Numbered from the stretch's first letter, positions 41,908-51,378 are shown. The stretch: DNA of 64,000 nt from Desulfovibrio desulfuricans (GCF_024460775.1 NZ_JANFYZ010000003.1:1-64000), one strand, 5' to 3'. The notes: a model not told the origin generated them from the sequence alone. Program-made: numbers and translations.

Positions 41908-43737
41908 TTAGCTGTTCTTGCGCTTGCCTGCGGTCTGGTAGCGCTTCATGGCCGAAAGTTCGGCCTTGCGCAAACGGATGGAAAGAGGCGTGACTTCCAC
42001 CAGTTCATCTTCGCGCACAAAGTGCAGGGCGTGTTCAAGGGTCATTTTTTTCACCGGGGTGAGGGTGACGTTTTCGTCCTTGCCCGAAGCGCGCAGGTTG
42101 GTGAGCTTCTTTTCCTTGGTGGGGTTAACGTCGATGTCGTTATCGCGGTTGTGTTCGCCCACGATCATGCCCTCGTACACCGGGTCGCCGGGTTCCACAA
42201 ACAGAACGCCGCGCGGCTCAAGGTTAAAGAGGGCGTAGGCCACGCCTGCGCCAGCGCGGTCGGCAACGATGGAACCCGTGTAACGTGTGGGGAAGTCGCC
42301 GCGCCATTCTTCGTAGCCTTCCACATAGGAGTTCATGATGCCGGTACCCTTGGTATCGGTAAGGAACTCGTCGCGGTAGCCGATAAGGCCGCGCGAGGGC
42401 ACGCTGAATTCAAGGCGCACACGGCCCGTGCCGTTGTTGACGCAGTTGAGCATACGACCCTTGCGCTGGGCCAGCTTGTCCGTCACCACGCCCATGAACA
42501 CTTCGTCGCAGTCCACGTACAGGCGTTCGATGGGTTCGATAACCTTGCCGTTTTCGTCCTTGCGCAGAATAACTTCGGGGCGGCCAACGGAAAGTTCAAA
42601 ACCTTCGCGGCGCATGGTTTCGATAAGAATAGCCATCTGAAATTCGCCACGGCCCTTGACCAGGAAGGCGTCACGGTCAGCGGTGTTTTCCACGCGCACG
42701 GCCACGTTACGCAGGGTTTCCTTGACCAGGCGGTCATAGATGGCGCGGCTCTGCACAATCTTGCCCTCGCGCCCGGCAAGGGGAGAGCTGTTGATGCCAA
42801 AGCGCATGGCCACGGTGGGTTCGTCCACGCGGATACGGGGCATGGCGCGGGGGTTGTCGCGGGTGCAGATGGTATCGCCGATGGTCACATCTTCAATACC
42901 TGCCAGAACCACGATATCACCGGGCAGGGCCTTTTCCACTTCCACCACCTGCAATCCGTCATACACCTGAAGTTTGGTGGCGCGCAGGGGCTTGGGCTGA
43001 CCATCCTCGCCAATGCAGGCCAGGGATTCCTTGGCGTAAACCGTGCCGTGCATGATGCGGCCCACGGCCAGACGCCCCAGATAGTCGGAATAGTCGAGGT
43101 CGGCCACCAGCATCTGGAAGGGCTGATCGGGATCATAGCCGGGACCGGGAATGTATTTGACGATGGCATCAAACAGAGGCGAAAGGTCCTTCTGCTCGTC
43201 ATCAATATTGTTCATGGCCACGCCAGCGCGCCCAATGGCGTACAGCACGGGGAATTCAAGCTGGTGCTCGTTGGCGTCCAGGTCGATGAACAGGTCGTAA
43301 ATTTCGTTGAGCACTTCCTGGGGGCGGGCGTCCTTGCGGTCAATCTTGTTGATGACCACAACCACGGGCAGACCGGCCTCAAGGGTTTTGCGCAACACAA
43401 AACGCGTTTGCGGCAGCGGCCCTTCAGAAGAGTCCACCAGCAGGATCGCGCCGGTAGCCATGGAGAGCGAGCGCTCCACTTCGCCGCCAAAGTCGGCGTG
43501 GCCAGGGGTGTCAATGATATTGATCTTGACCCCTTTCCAGTTGACGGCGCAGTTCTTGGCGGCAATGGTGATGCCGCGTTCGCGTTCCAGATCCATTTTG
43601 TCCATCACGCGGTCGTCAACCTGCTGGTCGGCGCGGAACACGCCGCCCTGCTTGAACAGACCGTCCACGAGGGTGGTCTTGCCGTGGTCAACGTGGGCGA
43701 TAATGGCGACGTTACGAAGGGATTCATTGTGCTGCAT
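41908..43737 (-). CDS. typA: Ribosome-associated GTPase TypA/BipA
   Basis: 609-residue translational GTPase of the EF-G family that binds ribosomes under stress and assists 50S assembly. GTP-binding motifs are present: [15 protein letters not shown] near residue 16, [14 protein letters not shown] near 75 and [12 protein letters not shown] near 130. The G2 region is [11 protein letters not shown]. The C-terminal TypA-specific domain is complete and ends with a basic tail ([11 protein letters not shown]). It follows the purine nucleoside phosphorylase gene on the same strand after 183 bases. Confidence 0.96.
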   Translation of the reverse strand: MQHNESLRNVAIIAHVDHGKTTLVDGLFKQGGVFRADQQVDDRVMDKMDLERERGITIAAKNCAVNWKGVKINIIDTPGHADFGGEVERSLSMATGAILLVDSSEGPLPQTRFVLRKTLEAGLPVVVVINKIDRKDARPQEVLNEIYDLFIDLDANEHQLEFPVLYAIGRAGVAMNNIDDEQKDLSPLFDAIVKYIPGPGYDPDQPFQMLVADLDYSDYLGRLAVGRIMHGTVYAKESLACIGEDGQPKPLRATKLQVYDGLQVVEVEKALPGDIVVLAGIEDVTIGDTICTRDNPRAMPRIRVDEPTVAMRFGINSSPLAGREGKIVQSRAIYDRLVKETLRNVAVRVENTADRDAFLVKGRGEFQMAILIETMRREGFELSVGRPEVILRKDENGKVIEPIERLYVDCDEVFMGVVTDKLAQRKGRMLNCVNNGTGRVRLEFSVPSRGLIGYRDEFLTDTKGTGIMNSYVEGYEEWRGDFPTRYTGSIVADRAGAGVAYALFNLEPRGVLFVEPGDPVYEGMIVGEHNRDNDIDVNPTKEKKLTNLRASGKDENVTLTPVKKMTLEHALHFVREDELVEVTPLSIRLRKAELSAMKRYQTAGKRKNS

Positions 43738-43920
43738 GGCTTTGTGCCCTTAAAAAAACACTGGGTAGTGCGGTTTTGTTCCCCGCCGGGGAGAGATTCC
43801 GACTGGCAGCGAAGCTGCGCCAGTTCAGCGCCGGGTGCGGCCGACGCAGGCAGGGGGAAAAACCGGCAGTCGGTATTGTTTGTTCTTTAATGATGTCCGG
43901 GCCGCGCTTTTACGCACTTT

Positions 43921-44832
43921 TCAGAGTTTTGTCACCATAGCGCGGATGAGCCGACCCAGATTTTTGCCCGCCACAGCGGCCACTGCGAGGATTTCTTCCA
44001 AGGGGGCCGGGGTCATGCAGTCAGGTAAATTTTTATTGGTCAAACATGAAAGGCCAAGTACACGCATGCCCATATGACGTGCCGCAATGATCTCAAGTAC
44101 AGTGCTCATGCCCACGGCATCTGCTCCCCACTGTCGATACATGCGTGTTTCTGCGGGCGTTTCCATTTCCGGCCCATGCACGCCAATGTATACGCCGCGC
44201 TCAAGCCGCAGGCCCATTTTTGCTGCGGTTTCCATGGCCATCGCCCGCAAATCCGCGTCCAGAGGCGCGCACATGTCGGGGAAGCGCGGCCCCCACTCCT
44301 CAGCGTTGATTCCGGTAAGGGGCGAATGCCCGGTATGGTTGATTATGTCGCTCATGCACATGATGCCGCCAGCATCGAACTGCGGGTTCAGGCCGCCCGC
44401 TGCATTGGTAATGACAAGCGTTTTTACGCCCATCAGCGCCATAACCCGCACCCCCATACAGACTTCTGCCGGGGTACGCCCTTCATAGAGATGACAGCGC
44501 CCCTGCTGGATAAGCGCATAGCGCCCGATGGAGTCGTCCTCGCCGCATGCGCCGGCAAACCGCCCCCATACAAATGCGCCCGCATGCCCTTCCACGCTGG
44601 AGGCAGGAAAACCCGGCAAGTCGGTATAGGGAACAACAACGCGGTCTTGCAGCTTTTCTGCCAGGGCAGAAAGCCCCGTACCCAGCACAATGCCCACAGG
44701 TGCATCCGCATCGGGCGCGGCCTTGGGATCAAGCCTGCGCGCTCCCAAGGGCAAGGCCAGAGGCCCTTGCGCGGCCTGAATGGCGTCACGCAGTGCCGTT
44801 GCGGCGCGCTGGACATCCTGAAAATTTTGCAT
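43921..44832 (-). CDS. Purine-nucleoside phosphorylase
   Basis: Phosphorolysis of purine nucleosides in salvage. The 303-residue protein fits the trimeric class I PNP family: GIVLGTGLSALAEKLQDRV near residue 48, VEGHAGAFVWGRFAG near 80, TNAAGGLNPQFDAGGIMCMS near 145, and GPEMETPAETRMYRQWGADA near 224 with VGMSTVLEIIAARHMGMRV. The glutamate and asparagine ligands of the purine-binding site appear to be kept (the Asn in TNKNLPD). Typical length is ~275, so there is a short N-terminal addition. GGAGGG lies upstream of the ATG. Confidence 0.93.
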   Translation of the reverse strand: MQNFQDVQRAATALRDAIQAAQGPLALPLGARRLDPKAAPDADAPVGIVLGTGLSALAEKLQDRVVVPYTDLPGFPASSVEGHAGAFVWGRFAGACGEDDSIGRYALIQQGRCHLYEGRTPAEVCMGVRVMALMGVKTLVITNAAGGLNPQFDAGGIMCMSDIINHTGHSPLTGINAEEWGPRFPDMCAPLDADLRAMAMETAAKMGLRLERGVYIGVHGPEMETPAETRMYRQWGADAVGMSTVLEIIAARHMGMRVLGLSCLTNKNLPDCMTPAPLEEILAVAAVAGKNLGRLIRAMVTKL

Positions 44833-45162
44833 AGAATCCCCTCCTGAAAAATACGCTCAGTGGTCTGCTGTCAGGCCGCAATCCGCGCCGCGCGTTCCTT
44901 TGCCGCTGCGCGGCTTTTTGTGCCGGACAGCCCCTGCGCGAGTGGATTTTCGCGCCAAAAGCGGGTAAGAGGTGCGGATGCACAGTCTGTATAGCTCGCC
45001 AATCGACACCCCACAAGGGGGGAGCGGGCAACGAAACAGAACCGTAACACCCCGCGATGCAAATCCAAACTCCGGCACGCGCTCGCTCCGCCTCTTGGGC
45101 AATCGCGGTCTTGCCGGGCATAAACCAACACAAAAAAGCGCAATTCAATGAGGGAGACAGGC
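44833..45162. other. Divergent intergenic region before the biotin carboxylase gene
   Basis: This 330-base region has no recognisable gene. A small GCCGCtgcGCGGC hairpin followed by TTTTT at 44902-44919 (plus strand) could be an attenuator if transcription starts further left. Promoters for both flanking genes should lie here. Confidence 0.4.
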
Positions 45163-46602
45163 TTGGACAAAGCTCAGGACAGCATTCCCCTGCAAAAGCA
45201 CAAAATTCTGGTGGCCAACCGTGGCGAGATAGCCATGCGCATCATGCGCGCCTGCCGCAAGCTTGGAGTGGCCTTTACCGCCATCTTCACGGCTGAGGAC
45301 GCGGCATCGGGCCATGTGCGCCTGGCGCGCGAACAAGGCGGAGAAAAAAGCCTGTACCGCGTGTCGTCTTACCATGACGCCAACGAACTTATGGCCGTGG
45401 CTGATGAGGCGGGCTGCACAGCAGTTCACCCCGGCTACGGTTTTTTTGCCGAGGATTTTCGTTTTGCACGCCGCGTAACCAAACGCGACCGGAAACTTAT
45501 CTTCATCGGCCCCTCGTGGAAAATCATTCGCGAGCTGGGCGACAAAATCAACACCAAACGACTGGCGCGCAGCCTGGGCGTACCCACCGTTCCCGGTTCA
45601 GACCGCCCCATCTATGACGAGATGGAAGCCGAACGCATCGCCAAGAGCGTGTTCGAATTTCAGGATCAGCAGGGCATCACGCGCCCGCTGGTGCTGGTCA
45701 AGGCTTCCGCTGGCGGCGGCGGCATGGGCATTGAGGAAGTGTACGACCCGGATCAGTTCCGCTCGGTCTACCGCCGCATCCGCAGCTACGCCCTGCGCCA
45801 GTTCAAGGATGAAGGCGTGCTCATCGAGCAGCGCATTACAGACTTCAACCATCTTGAAGTACAGGTTGTTTCTGACCGTTCGGGGCATAACCCCGTACAC
45901 TTTGGCACCCGCAACTGCTCCATCCAGTCCACTGGCCGCCAGAAGCGCATTGAGGTCGCACCGGGCTTTGCGCCCGAAGAACTCAAATACACCTTCGATG
46001 CGGGCAAGGTGCTGCGCGATATTGTTGACTACTCCCTCACTATGGCCCGCAAGGTGGGCTACGACAACGTGGGAACCTGGGAATGGATTGTGACCCGCAA
46101 GGGCGAACCCTTCCTGATGGAAGTGAACACGCGCATTCAGGTGGAAAATGGCGTTTCGGCACGTATTTCAAAGGTGAACGGCAAGGGCGATGTGGACCTC
46201 ATTGCCGAGCAGATCCGCATTGGCCTTGGCGAGCCTTTGGGCTACGGGCAGTCGGACATCACCTTTGAAGGTCTGGGCATTGAATACCGCCTGATCGCCG
46301 AAGATCCGGACAGCAACTTCACCCCCTGGGTGGGTCGCATTGAAAAATTTGCGTGGAAAGACCAGCCCTGGCTGACCATGCTTACCCATGTTCCGACAAC
46401 CGAGCCTTACGAAATTCCCACAGAGTTTGACCCCAACCTGGCCCTTGCCATCATCTGGGGCAAAGACCTTGAGGAAGCCAAGGCCCGCGGCCTTGAATTT
46501 CTTGGGGATCTGCGGCTGGAGGGACACAATGCCTCGGGCGAGGAGCTGAAGTCCAACGTCAACTTCCTTGCGGCCAACACAGAGCGCATTTTGCGCTTCT
46601 GA
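45163..46602 (+). CDS. accC: Biotin carboxylase subunit of an acyl-CoA carboxylase
   Basis: Carboxylates biotin on its carrier protein using ATP and bicarbonate. About 479 residues. ATP-grasp landmarks: KILVANRGEIAMRIMRAC near the N-terminus, VHPGYGFFAEDFRFA near 90, VKASAGGGGMGIEEVYDP near 180, HLEVQVVSDRSGHNPVHFGT near 230 and EVNTRIQVENGVSARI near 320. The last is the catalytic VNTR...E region, with E-N instead of the usual E-H. TTG 45163 is preceded by GAGGGAG; ATG 45148 has no ribosome binding site. It is followed by a carboxyltransferase and a carrier gene, so this set looks like a dedicated carboxylase. Confidence 0.9.
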   Translation: MDKAQDSIPLQKHKILVANRGEIAMRIMRACRKLGVAFTAIFTAEDAASGHVRLAREQGGEKSLYRVSSYHDANELMAVADEAGCTAVHPGYGFFAEDFRFARRVTKRDRKLIFIGPSWKIIRELGDKINTKRLARSLGVPTVPGSDRPIYDEMEAERIAKSVFEFQDQQGITRPLVLVKASAGGGGMGIEEVYDPDQFRSVYRRIRSYALRQFKDEGVLIEQRITDFNHLEVQVVSDRSGHNPVHFGTRNCSIQSTGRQKRIEVAPGFAPEELKYTFDAGKVLRDIVDYSLTMARKVGYDNVGTWEWIVTRKGEPFLMEVNTRIQVENGVSARISKVNGKGDVDLIAEQIRIGLGEPLGYGQSDITFEGLGIEYRLIAEDPDSNFTPWVGRIEKFAWKDQPWLTMLTHVPTTEPYEIPTEFDPNLALAIIWGKDLEEAKARGLEFLGDLRLEGHNASGEELKSNVNFLAANTERILRF

Positions 46603-46615
46603 CGGGGACCAGCCC

Positions 46616-46786
46616 ATGAGCACGGCACCGTCCACACATCAGGCGCAGGTTTCCGCAGACAGCGGAAGCTCCAGTGCTCTGGCCGGGGCGATAACTTTAT
46701 GCCCCCAGTATGGACGCATGCTGGCAGACAAGCCATTGGCCGCCCGGAATTCCGGGGATTTCGCCTACCTAAAAAAACCAGTCTAG
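46616..46786 (+). CDS. Possible 56-aa protein between the carboxylase genes
   Basis: ATG 46616 with GGGGA upstream opens a 57-codon frame ending at 46786, within the 200-base gap between the biotin carboxylase and carboxyltransferase genes. The product (MSTAPSTHQAQVSADSGSSS...) has a low-complexity start and no recognised domain. It may be a remnant of a longer gene or simply leader sequence. Confidence 0.25.
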   Translation: MSTAPSTHQAQVSADSGSSSALAGAITLCPQYGRMLADKPLAARNSGDFAYLKKPV

Positions 46787-46802
46787 CTGGCCCCAATATA
46801 CT

Positions 46803-49058
46803 ATGGACAACAACATCGAAAAACGCATCCAGAGTCTGCGCGACAGACTTACCTATCTGGTGGACATATTCGCCGGCAAGCACAAGGACAACGCCGACCT
46901 GCTTGAAGAAAAGCTGACCGCCTTTACTGCGCGCGTCCGCTCCGGCAATGTGGAAGACCCCTATGCCGAACTTGCCACGGTAGAAGACCTTTTCAACTAT
47001 GTGGAACGCCGCCTTGAGGGCAGCATCACGCCCATGGACAAGGTGCGCATTGTACGCCACTCCCAGCGTATCTGCCTGCGCGACATACTTGAAAACGTCT
47101 ACGACAACTTCACCGAAGTGGGCGGCCAGGACGAGCACAGCCTCGACCCCAGCATGCTCATTGCCCGTGCGGTCATTACCCGCCGCCGCGGCAAAAAGGT
47201 ATACACCCAGTCCGTCATGGTTATCGGGCAGGAAAAGGGCCACGGCGCGGAATTCCGCAACGGCGGCTCGGTCAAGCCCTGGGGCAACGCCAAGGCGCAG
47301 CAGTACATGCGCGTGGCCGAGACCGAAGGGATACCTGTTCACACCTACATATTCACGCCTGGCTCGTATCCCATTGAGGATTACCCCGGCGCGGCGCAGC
47401 AGATCGCCCGCAACATTTACAGCATGGCCGGCCTGCGCGTGCCCGTTATCGCCGTTATTTCCGAGGGCGGTTCCGGCGGTGCGGAAGCCATCGGCCTTGC
47501 CGACAAACGCCTGATGCTCTCGCACGGCTACTATTCGGTTATTTCGCCCGAAGGCGCCGCCGCCATTGAAGGCCGCATCAAGGCTGGCCAGCGCGCCACG
47601 ACCGAGCTGATTGAAAGCTGCGCCAATAACCTCAAGATGACAGCGCAGGACAACCTCAAGTTCGGCTACATCGACCGCGTGGTGCAGGAGCCGCCTCTGG
47701 GCGCACGCCCCTGGCACTTCGACTTTTTCCGCAATCTGCGACAGGAAGTGCTGCGCGCCACCGATGAGGTTGTGATCTCCACGCGCACCGTACCCGGCCT
47801 CAAAGGCCTGGCCCTGGCCCGCGTGCGCAAGCCCGATGCCAACCTGGACGAAATGTACACCCGCTGGGGGCTGACCTCTGCCGCCAAGGACAGGCTGCGC
47901 GAACGCCGCCAGCAAAAGTTCCTGCGGCTTTCGCGTCAGGCAGCGCGCGACAGGCGTCCTTTCTTTACCAAGATGGCCGTTGCCACCTGGGACTGGCTCA
48001 CCAAGCCGTGGGTCAGCTTCAAGTACGATTTCTACCGCAAGCACCAGATGCGTATCCGCACCTTTATGGAAGAAATCGACAACGAGTGGGAAGTGTTCAA
48101 GAGCCGCCTGCTGGCCCCCTGGCACAAGCTCACCCGCAAGCTGCCCAGCGCCAAGGCCGAAAGCAGCAAGGTCAAGGAACTGACCGCCCTGTCCACGTGG
48201 TCGGACGACGGCCGCCGCAGCCGGTGGAACTACATTTCACCGCGCTACAAGACAGACCGGGCCATCACCTGCCCCAACAGCGCCGCCTATGGCTGCCTTG
48301 ACCTGTGGGGGCCTGACCTCTTTGCCGAATTCGCGGGCGTGTGCAGCCACTGCGGCTACCACTTTCCCATGGAGCCGGAATGGTATGTGAAGAACGTCTT
48401 TGACCTCGGCTCGGTCTTTGAATTCAATAGCGAGATTGAGGCGGGCAACCCCCTTGATTTCCCCAACTTCGGCGACCGCATTCTTGACGCGCAGAAGAAA
48501 ACCGGAGCCAAGAGCGGCTGCATGACCTTTGAAGCGCGCATAGACAATACCAAGATGGTCGTGGCCATGCTCATGGGCACCTTCCGGGGCGGCTCCGTGG
48601 GCGCGGCGGAAGGCTACAAGTTTGTGGAAGCCGCCCAGCGCGCCGCCAAGAAGCGTTATCCCTTCCTGGCCTATGTGCACGGCACGGCGGGCATCCGCAT
48701 TCAGGAAGGCACGCACGGCGTTATCCAGATGCCCCGCTGCACGGTTGCTGTGCGCCGCTACATCGAATCCGGCGGCCTGTACATGGTGCTGTACGACACC
48801 AATTCCTTTGCCGGGCCTGTGGCCAGCTTCCTCGGCTGCTCGCCCTACCAGTTCGCGGTGCGCTCGTCCAACATCGGCTTTGCCGGGCCGGGCGTTATCA
48901 AGGAAACCACGGGCATGGACATCCCGCCCAAGTATCACCGCTCGTACCGCGCCCTTTCGCGCGGGCACATTCAGGGCATATGGGACAGAAGGGAAGTGCG
49001 CGCCAACCTCAAGCAGGCCCTGCTGACCATTGGCGGCAGAAACCTGTATTACAGATAG
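46803..49058 (+). CDS. Fused carboxyltransferase (AccA-like plus AccD-like) of an acyl-CoA carboxylase
   Basis: 751-residue single chain joining both halves of the carboxyltransferase. Residues ~1-300 are AccA-like: QEKGHGAEFRNGGSVKPWGN near 140 and AVISEGGSGGAEAIGLADKR near 218. A basic linker of ~120 residues follows (RERRQQKFLRLSRQAARDRR). The rest is AccD-like, with a partial zinc ribbon (CPNSAAYGC and VCSHCG) near 490-520, then RGGSVGAAEGYKFVEAAQRA near 598 and NIGFAGPGVIKETTGMDIPP near 697. Fusion in A-D order is opposite to the usual D-A order of fused crotonase-fold enzymes. The natural substrate (acetyl- or propionyl-CoA) is not decidable here. Confidence 0.88.
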   Translation: MDNNIEKRIQSLRDRLTYLVDIFAGKHKDNADLLEEKLTAFTARVRSGNVEDPYAELATVEDLFNYVERRLEGSITPMDKVRIVRHSQRICLRDILENVYDNFTEVGGQDEHSLDPSMLIARAVITRRRGKKVYTQSVMVIGQEKGHGAEFRNGGSVKPWGNAKAQQYMRVAETEGIPVHTYIFTPGSYPIEDYPGAAQQIARNIYSMAGLRVPVIAVISEGGSGGAEAIGLADKRLMLSHGYYSVISPEGAAAIEGRIKAGQRATTELIESCANNLKMTAQDNLKFGYIDRVVQEPPLGARPWHFDFFRNLRQEVLRATDEVVISTRTVPGLKGLALARVRKPDANLDEMYTRWGLTSAAKDRLRERRQQKFLRLSRQAARDRRPFFTKMAVATWDWLTKPWVSFKYDFYRKHQMRIRTFMEEIDNEWEVFKSRLLAPWHKLTRKLPSAKAESSKVKELTALSTWSDDGRRSRWNYISPRYKTDRAITCPNSAAYGCLDLWGPDLFAEFAGVCSHCGYHFPMEPEWYVKNVFDLGSVFEFNSEIEAGNPLDFPNFGDRILDAQKKTGAKSGCMTFEARIDNTKMVVAMLMGTFRGGSVGAAEGYKFVEAAQRAAKKRYPFLAYVHGTAGIRIQEGTHGVIQMPRCTVAVRRYIESGGLYMVLYDTNSFAGPVASFLGCSPYQFAVRSSNIGFAGPGVIKETTGMDIPPKYHRSYRALSRGHIQGIWDRREVRANLKQALLTIGGRNLYYR

Positions 49059-49199
49059 CGCCCCACTGCGTAGAAAAACAACAAGTATTCCGAGTGACGC
49101 GGCGGCCGGGAACAGTCCGGTCGCCATGCGCCGGAGGTTTGGGGGCAGCAGCCCCACCAGCCGGAGCGTCGCCAATATATAACGTTAACGGACCCAAGC

Positions 49200-49850
49200 A
49201 TGATAAACATATCTGCACTGCTGGACGAAATAAAGGCTTCGCCCTACCGCGAAATAGTCATCAGCACGCCCCACACGGGCAAGGTGACCTTTGCTGGCAT
49301 AAAACAGGGCGACAAAGTGGTAGGCCCGCAGGGCCAGTGGAAGGAAAAGCCCGGAACGCTCATTGCCACGCTTGAGCGCGAACGCAATCCCAAATCCATC
49401 TGCGCCAACGAAAAAGGCGAGATCAGCCTTCTGCACACAGAGCTTGAAGGCGCATTTGTGGAGGCAGGTACCCCCCTTGCCGTGGTGCGCCACATGCTCA
49501 CCCGCGCAGAGGTGGAACGCATCCTGCTCAAAAAAGCCCTGCATCTTTTTGTTGCGCCCGAGCGGGCCAAGTACTACTTCACACCAGAGGTGGACAAAAA
49601 AATCCGCGCGGCTGATTCACAGTCGGTGGCCGTGCGCGAAGGCATGGAACTGCTCATCATGTCGCGCATGAAGCGCGAGGTGCCGCTGGTCTATACGGGG
49701 CCTGCGGGCGTTATCTATGCCGTCTACTTCACCTATAACGAGAACATCGACGCCGGAGCGCCCCTCATTGGCGTATGCCCGCAGGATCAGCTTCCCGCCA
49801 TTCAGGAAGTCATCATGCGTGTGCAGACCGAATGGACTGAAAAAGACTAG
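49200..49850 (+). CDS. Biotin carrier-like protein with non-canonical biotinylation motif
   Basis: 216-residue companion of the carboxylase genes. Two hammerhead-like hairpin regions are visible. The N-terminal one (residues ~18-98, VISTPHTGKVTFAGIKQGDK and ICANEKGEISLLHTELEGAF) looks like a biotinyl/lipoyl fold without a modifiable Lys in the right place. The C-terminal one, ELLIMSRMKREVPLVYTGPA then GVIYAVYFTYNENIDAGAPL (residues ~150-190), aligns with the EAMKM..I.AP..G.V region of BCCP. It places Lys158 of SRMKRE where biotin would be attached, with Arg for Ala at -2 and Arg for Met at +1. Annotated by context; biotinylation is inference. Confidence 0.7.
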   Translation: MINISALLDEIKASPYREIVISTPHTGKVTFAGIKQGDKVVGPQGQWKEKPGTLIATLERERNPKSICANEKGEISLLHTELEGAFVEAGTPLAVVRHMLTRAEVERILLKKALHLFVAPERAKYYFTPEVDKKIRAADSQSVAVREGMELLIMSRMKREVPLVYTGPAGVIYAVYFTYNENIDAGAPLIGVCPQDQLPAIQEVIMRVQTEWTEKD

Positions 49851-49954
49851 GCTCTCCTGCCAGCACAGGCCGTTGGCCCTGCGCACGCTGCCGCAAGCAG
49901 CGAGCCTGGGCGCGGCAAACTCGCATATGGGCGGCCCGCCGCCAAGGAGCACCT

Positions 49955-50293
49955 ATGGGCAATGCACTGCAAATCCGCGTGAGCGCCGTCACCTGGAACG
50001 AAGACCTGCTGGAAAAACTCTGGCCCAAACTTACAGAGCTGGCTTTCAGCGTTCCCATCAAGCACGAAAAGCACGGAGTGCTTGAAATGGTGCGCGCGCT
50101 GGATGAAGGATTGCAGTTTTTGCCCTGGTCGCCAGCCCGCCGCAAGGCCCTTGGCCCCGGCATTCTTGAAGCCGCAAGGCTCAAGGCCGAACTGGAAGCG
50201 GCCCTTGCCGAATGGCAGCCGCGCGAAGCCAACAAATTGAGCGACGCCATTGAAGACGTGCTGGATCAGCTCGAAAAGGCGTTTGTAGCCTGA
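49955..50293 (+). CDS. Hypothetical protein, 112 aa
   Basis: 112-residue soluble protein: MGNALQIRVSAVTWNEDLLE, then a helical, Trp-containing body (KLTELAFSVPIKHEKHGVLE, FLPWSPARRKALGPGILEAA) and an acidic C-terminal helix (DAIEDVLDQLEKAF). No known family. It follows the biotin carrier gene by about 100 bases and precedes ssb by 34 bases on the same strand, so it may be part of either unit. AAGGAG precedes ATG 49955. Confidence 0.65.
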   Translation: MGNALQIRVSAVTWNEDLLEKLWPKLTELAFSVPIKHEKHGVLEMVRALDEGLQFLPWSPARRKALGPGILEAARLKAELEAALAEWQPREANKLSDAIEDVLDQLEKAFVA

Positions 50294-50327
50294 GTCTGAA
50301 ACTCGAATACCACCTTGGAGCATCACC

Positions 50328-50885
50328 ATGCTGAATAAAGTAATGATTATTGGCCGTCTGGGCCGCGACCCCGAGCTGCGGTACACCCAGAGTGGTTCGC
50401 CCGTTGCCACCCTGAATGTCGCCACCGATGAATCCTACACCGACCGTGACGGCAACAAGGTGGATCGCACTGAATGGCACCGCGTTTCTGTTTTTCAGCG
50501 TCAGGCGGAAAACTGCGCCAACTTTCTTGCCAAGGGCAGCCTGATCTACGTGGAAGGCAGCCTGCAAACCCGCAAATGGCAGGATCAGCAGGGCCAGGAT
50601 CGCTATACCACAGAAATCAAGGCCCAGCGCGTGCAGTTTCTTGACCGCAAGGGCGGCGATGCCCCCCGCGAAGGCGGCGGTGGCCGTGGCTTTGAAGACG
50701 ACTACGGCGCGCCCGCTGCCTCTGCGGCTCCGCGCGGCAATGCCCCTCGCGGCGGCCAGGGTGCGCAGGGCGGACGCGGCGGTAATGCCCCCCAGGGTGG
50801 CAGCCGCAAGCCTCAGCCCATGGACGACGATCTCGGCCCGGCCTTTCCTTCCGAAGCCTCCAACATGGACGATGTGCCGTTCTAG
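50328..50885 (+). CDS. ssb: Single-stranded DNA-binding protein
   Basis: 185 residues. The OB-fold domain spans ~1-110 (MLNKVMIIGRLGRDPELRYT, DRTEWHRVSVFQRQAENCAN, GSLIYVEGSLQTRKWQDQQG). A flexible Gly/Arg/Gln-rich linker follows (GNAPRGGQGAQGGRGGNA), then the acidic tip MDDVPF that recruits partner proteins. The tip is complete, so the gene is intact. The upstream hypothetical gene may share its transcript. A strong terminator follows. Confidence 0.97.
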   Translation: MLNKVMIIGRLGRDPELRYTQSGSPVATLNVATDESYTDRDGNKVDRTEWHRVSVFQRQAENCANFLAKGSLIYVEGSLQTRKWQDQQGQDRYTTEIKAQRVQFLDRKGGDAPREGGGGRGFEDDYGAPAASAAPRGNAPRGGQGAQGGRGGNAPQGGSRKPQPMDDDLGPAFPSEASNMDDVPF

Positions 50886-50915
50886 GGGCTGATTCCCTCT
50901 CCGAGTAATAACCGC

Positions 50916-50946
50916 AAGGCGTGGATGCTGCATCCACGCCTTTTTT
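50916..50946 (+). terminator. Terminator of ssb
   Basis: AAGGCGTGGATG pairs with CATCCACGCCTT around a three-base loop, followed by TTTTTT. Confidence 0.9.
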
Positions 50947-51277
50947 GTTGATTCAGGTTTGCCACAGGTCTCGGCATCGAGGTTGAGAAAAATTTCCCCC
51001 AGTCAGCAAATTTCTATCCAGGCAAACAGTCTTTCGCCGTATTTCGCTGCCCGCAAGCAATCACGCCAGTTCGCGCAACATAGCCTAGCAAAAGACTTTG
51101 CGAAAAAAAGCGCACTTTCACATGTTTTTTCGGGTTCAGGCACATTTTTATTGTGAATCCCCCTTCTCTTTTTGCGCGATTCAGCGTATAGGTATCAGTG
51201 AATTTTCCGTATTACCCGCAGTGGCTGTGGTTTTTTTGGCGAGTAGTCAGGAAAAGTTTTAAGAGGTAGTTGACTTT
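50947..51277. other. Long region upstream of the sat promoter, no gene
   Basis: 330 bases with no convincing frame. A TTGTGAA half-site at 51151-51157 could be a second weak Rex- or CRP-type contact. The local composition is mixed, with several T-runs. Confidence 0.4.
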
Positions 51278-51298
51278 TTGTTAGATTATTCACAAGAT
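51270..51298 (+). promoter_or_regulatory. sat promoter overlapped by a Rex-like operator
   Basis: TTGACT at 51270-51275 is a good -35; the -10 at 17-base spacing (CAAGAT, 51293-51298) is poor. TTGTTAGATTATTCACAA at 51278-51295 matches the Rex consensus TTGTGAAATATTTCACAA at 14 of 18 positions and sits between the two boxes. Rex is known to repress sat in Desulfovibrio vulgaris, so redox control by NADH is a reasonable inference. Confidence 0.5.
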
Positions 51299-51378
51299 GC
51301 GAACTGAACGCTGCCCTTCCGCATGGCGACGCGGCCACGGAAGGATGCCCACATAACTAAAACACGGAGGATTTCGCA

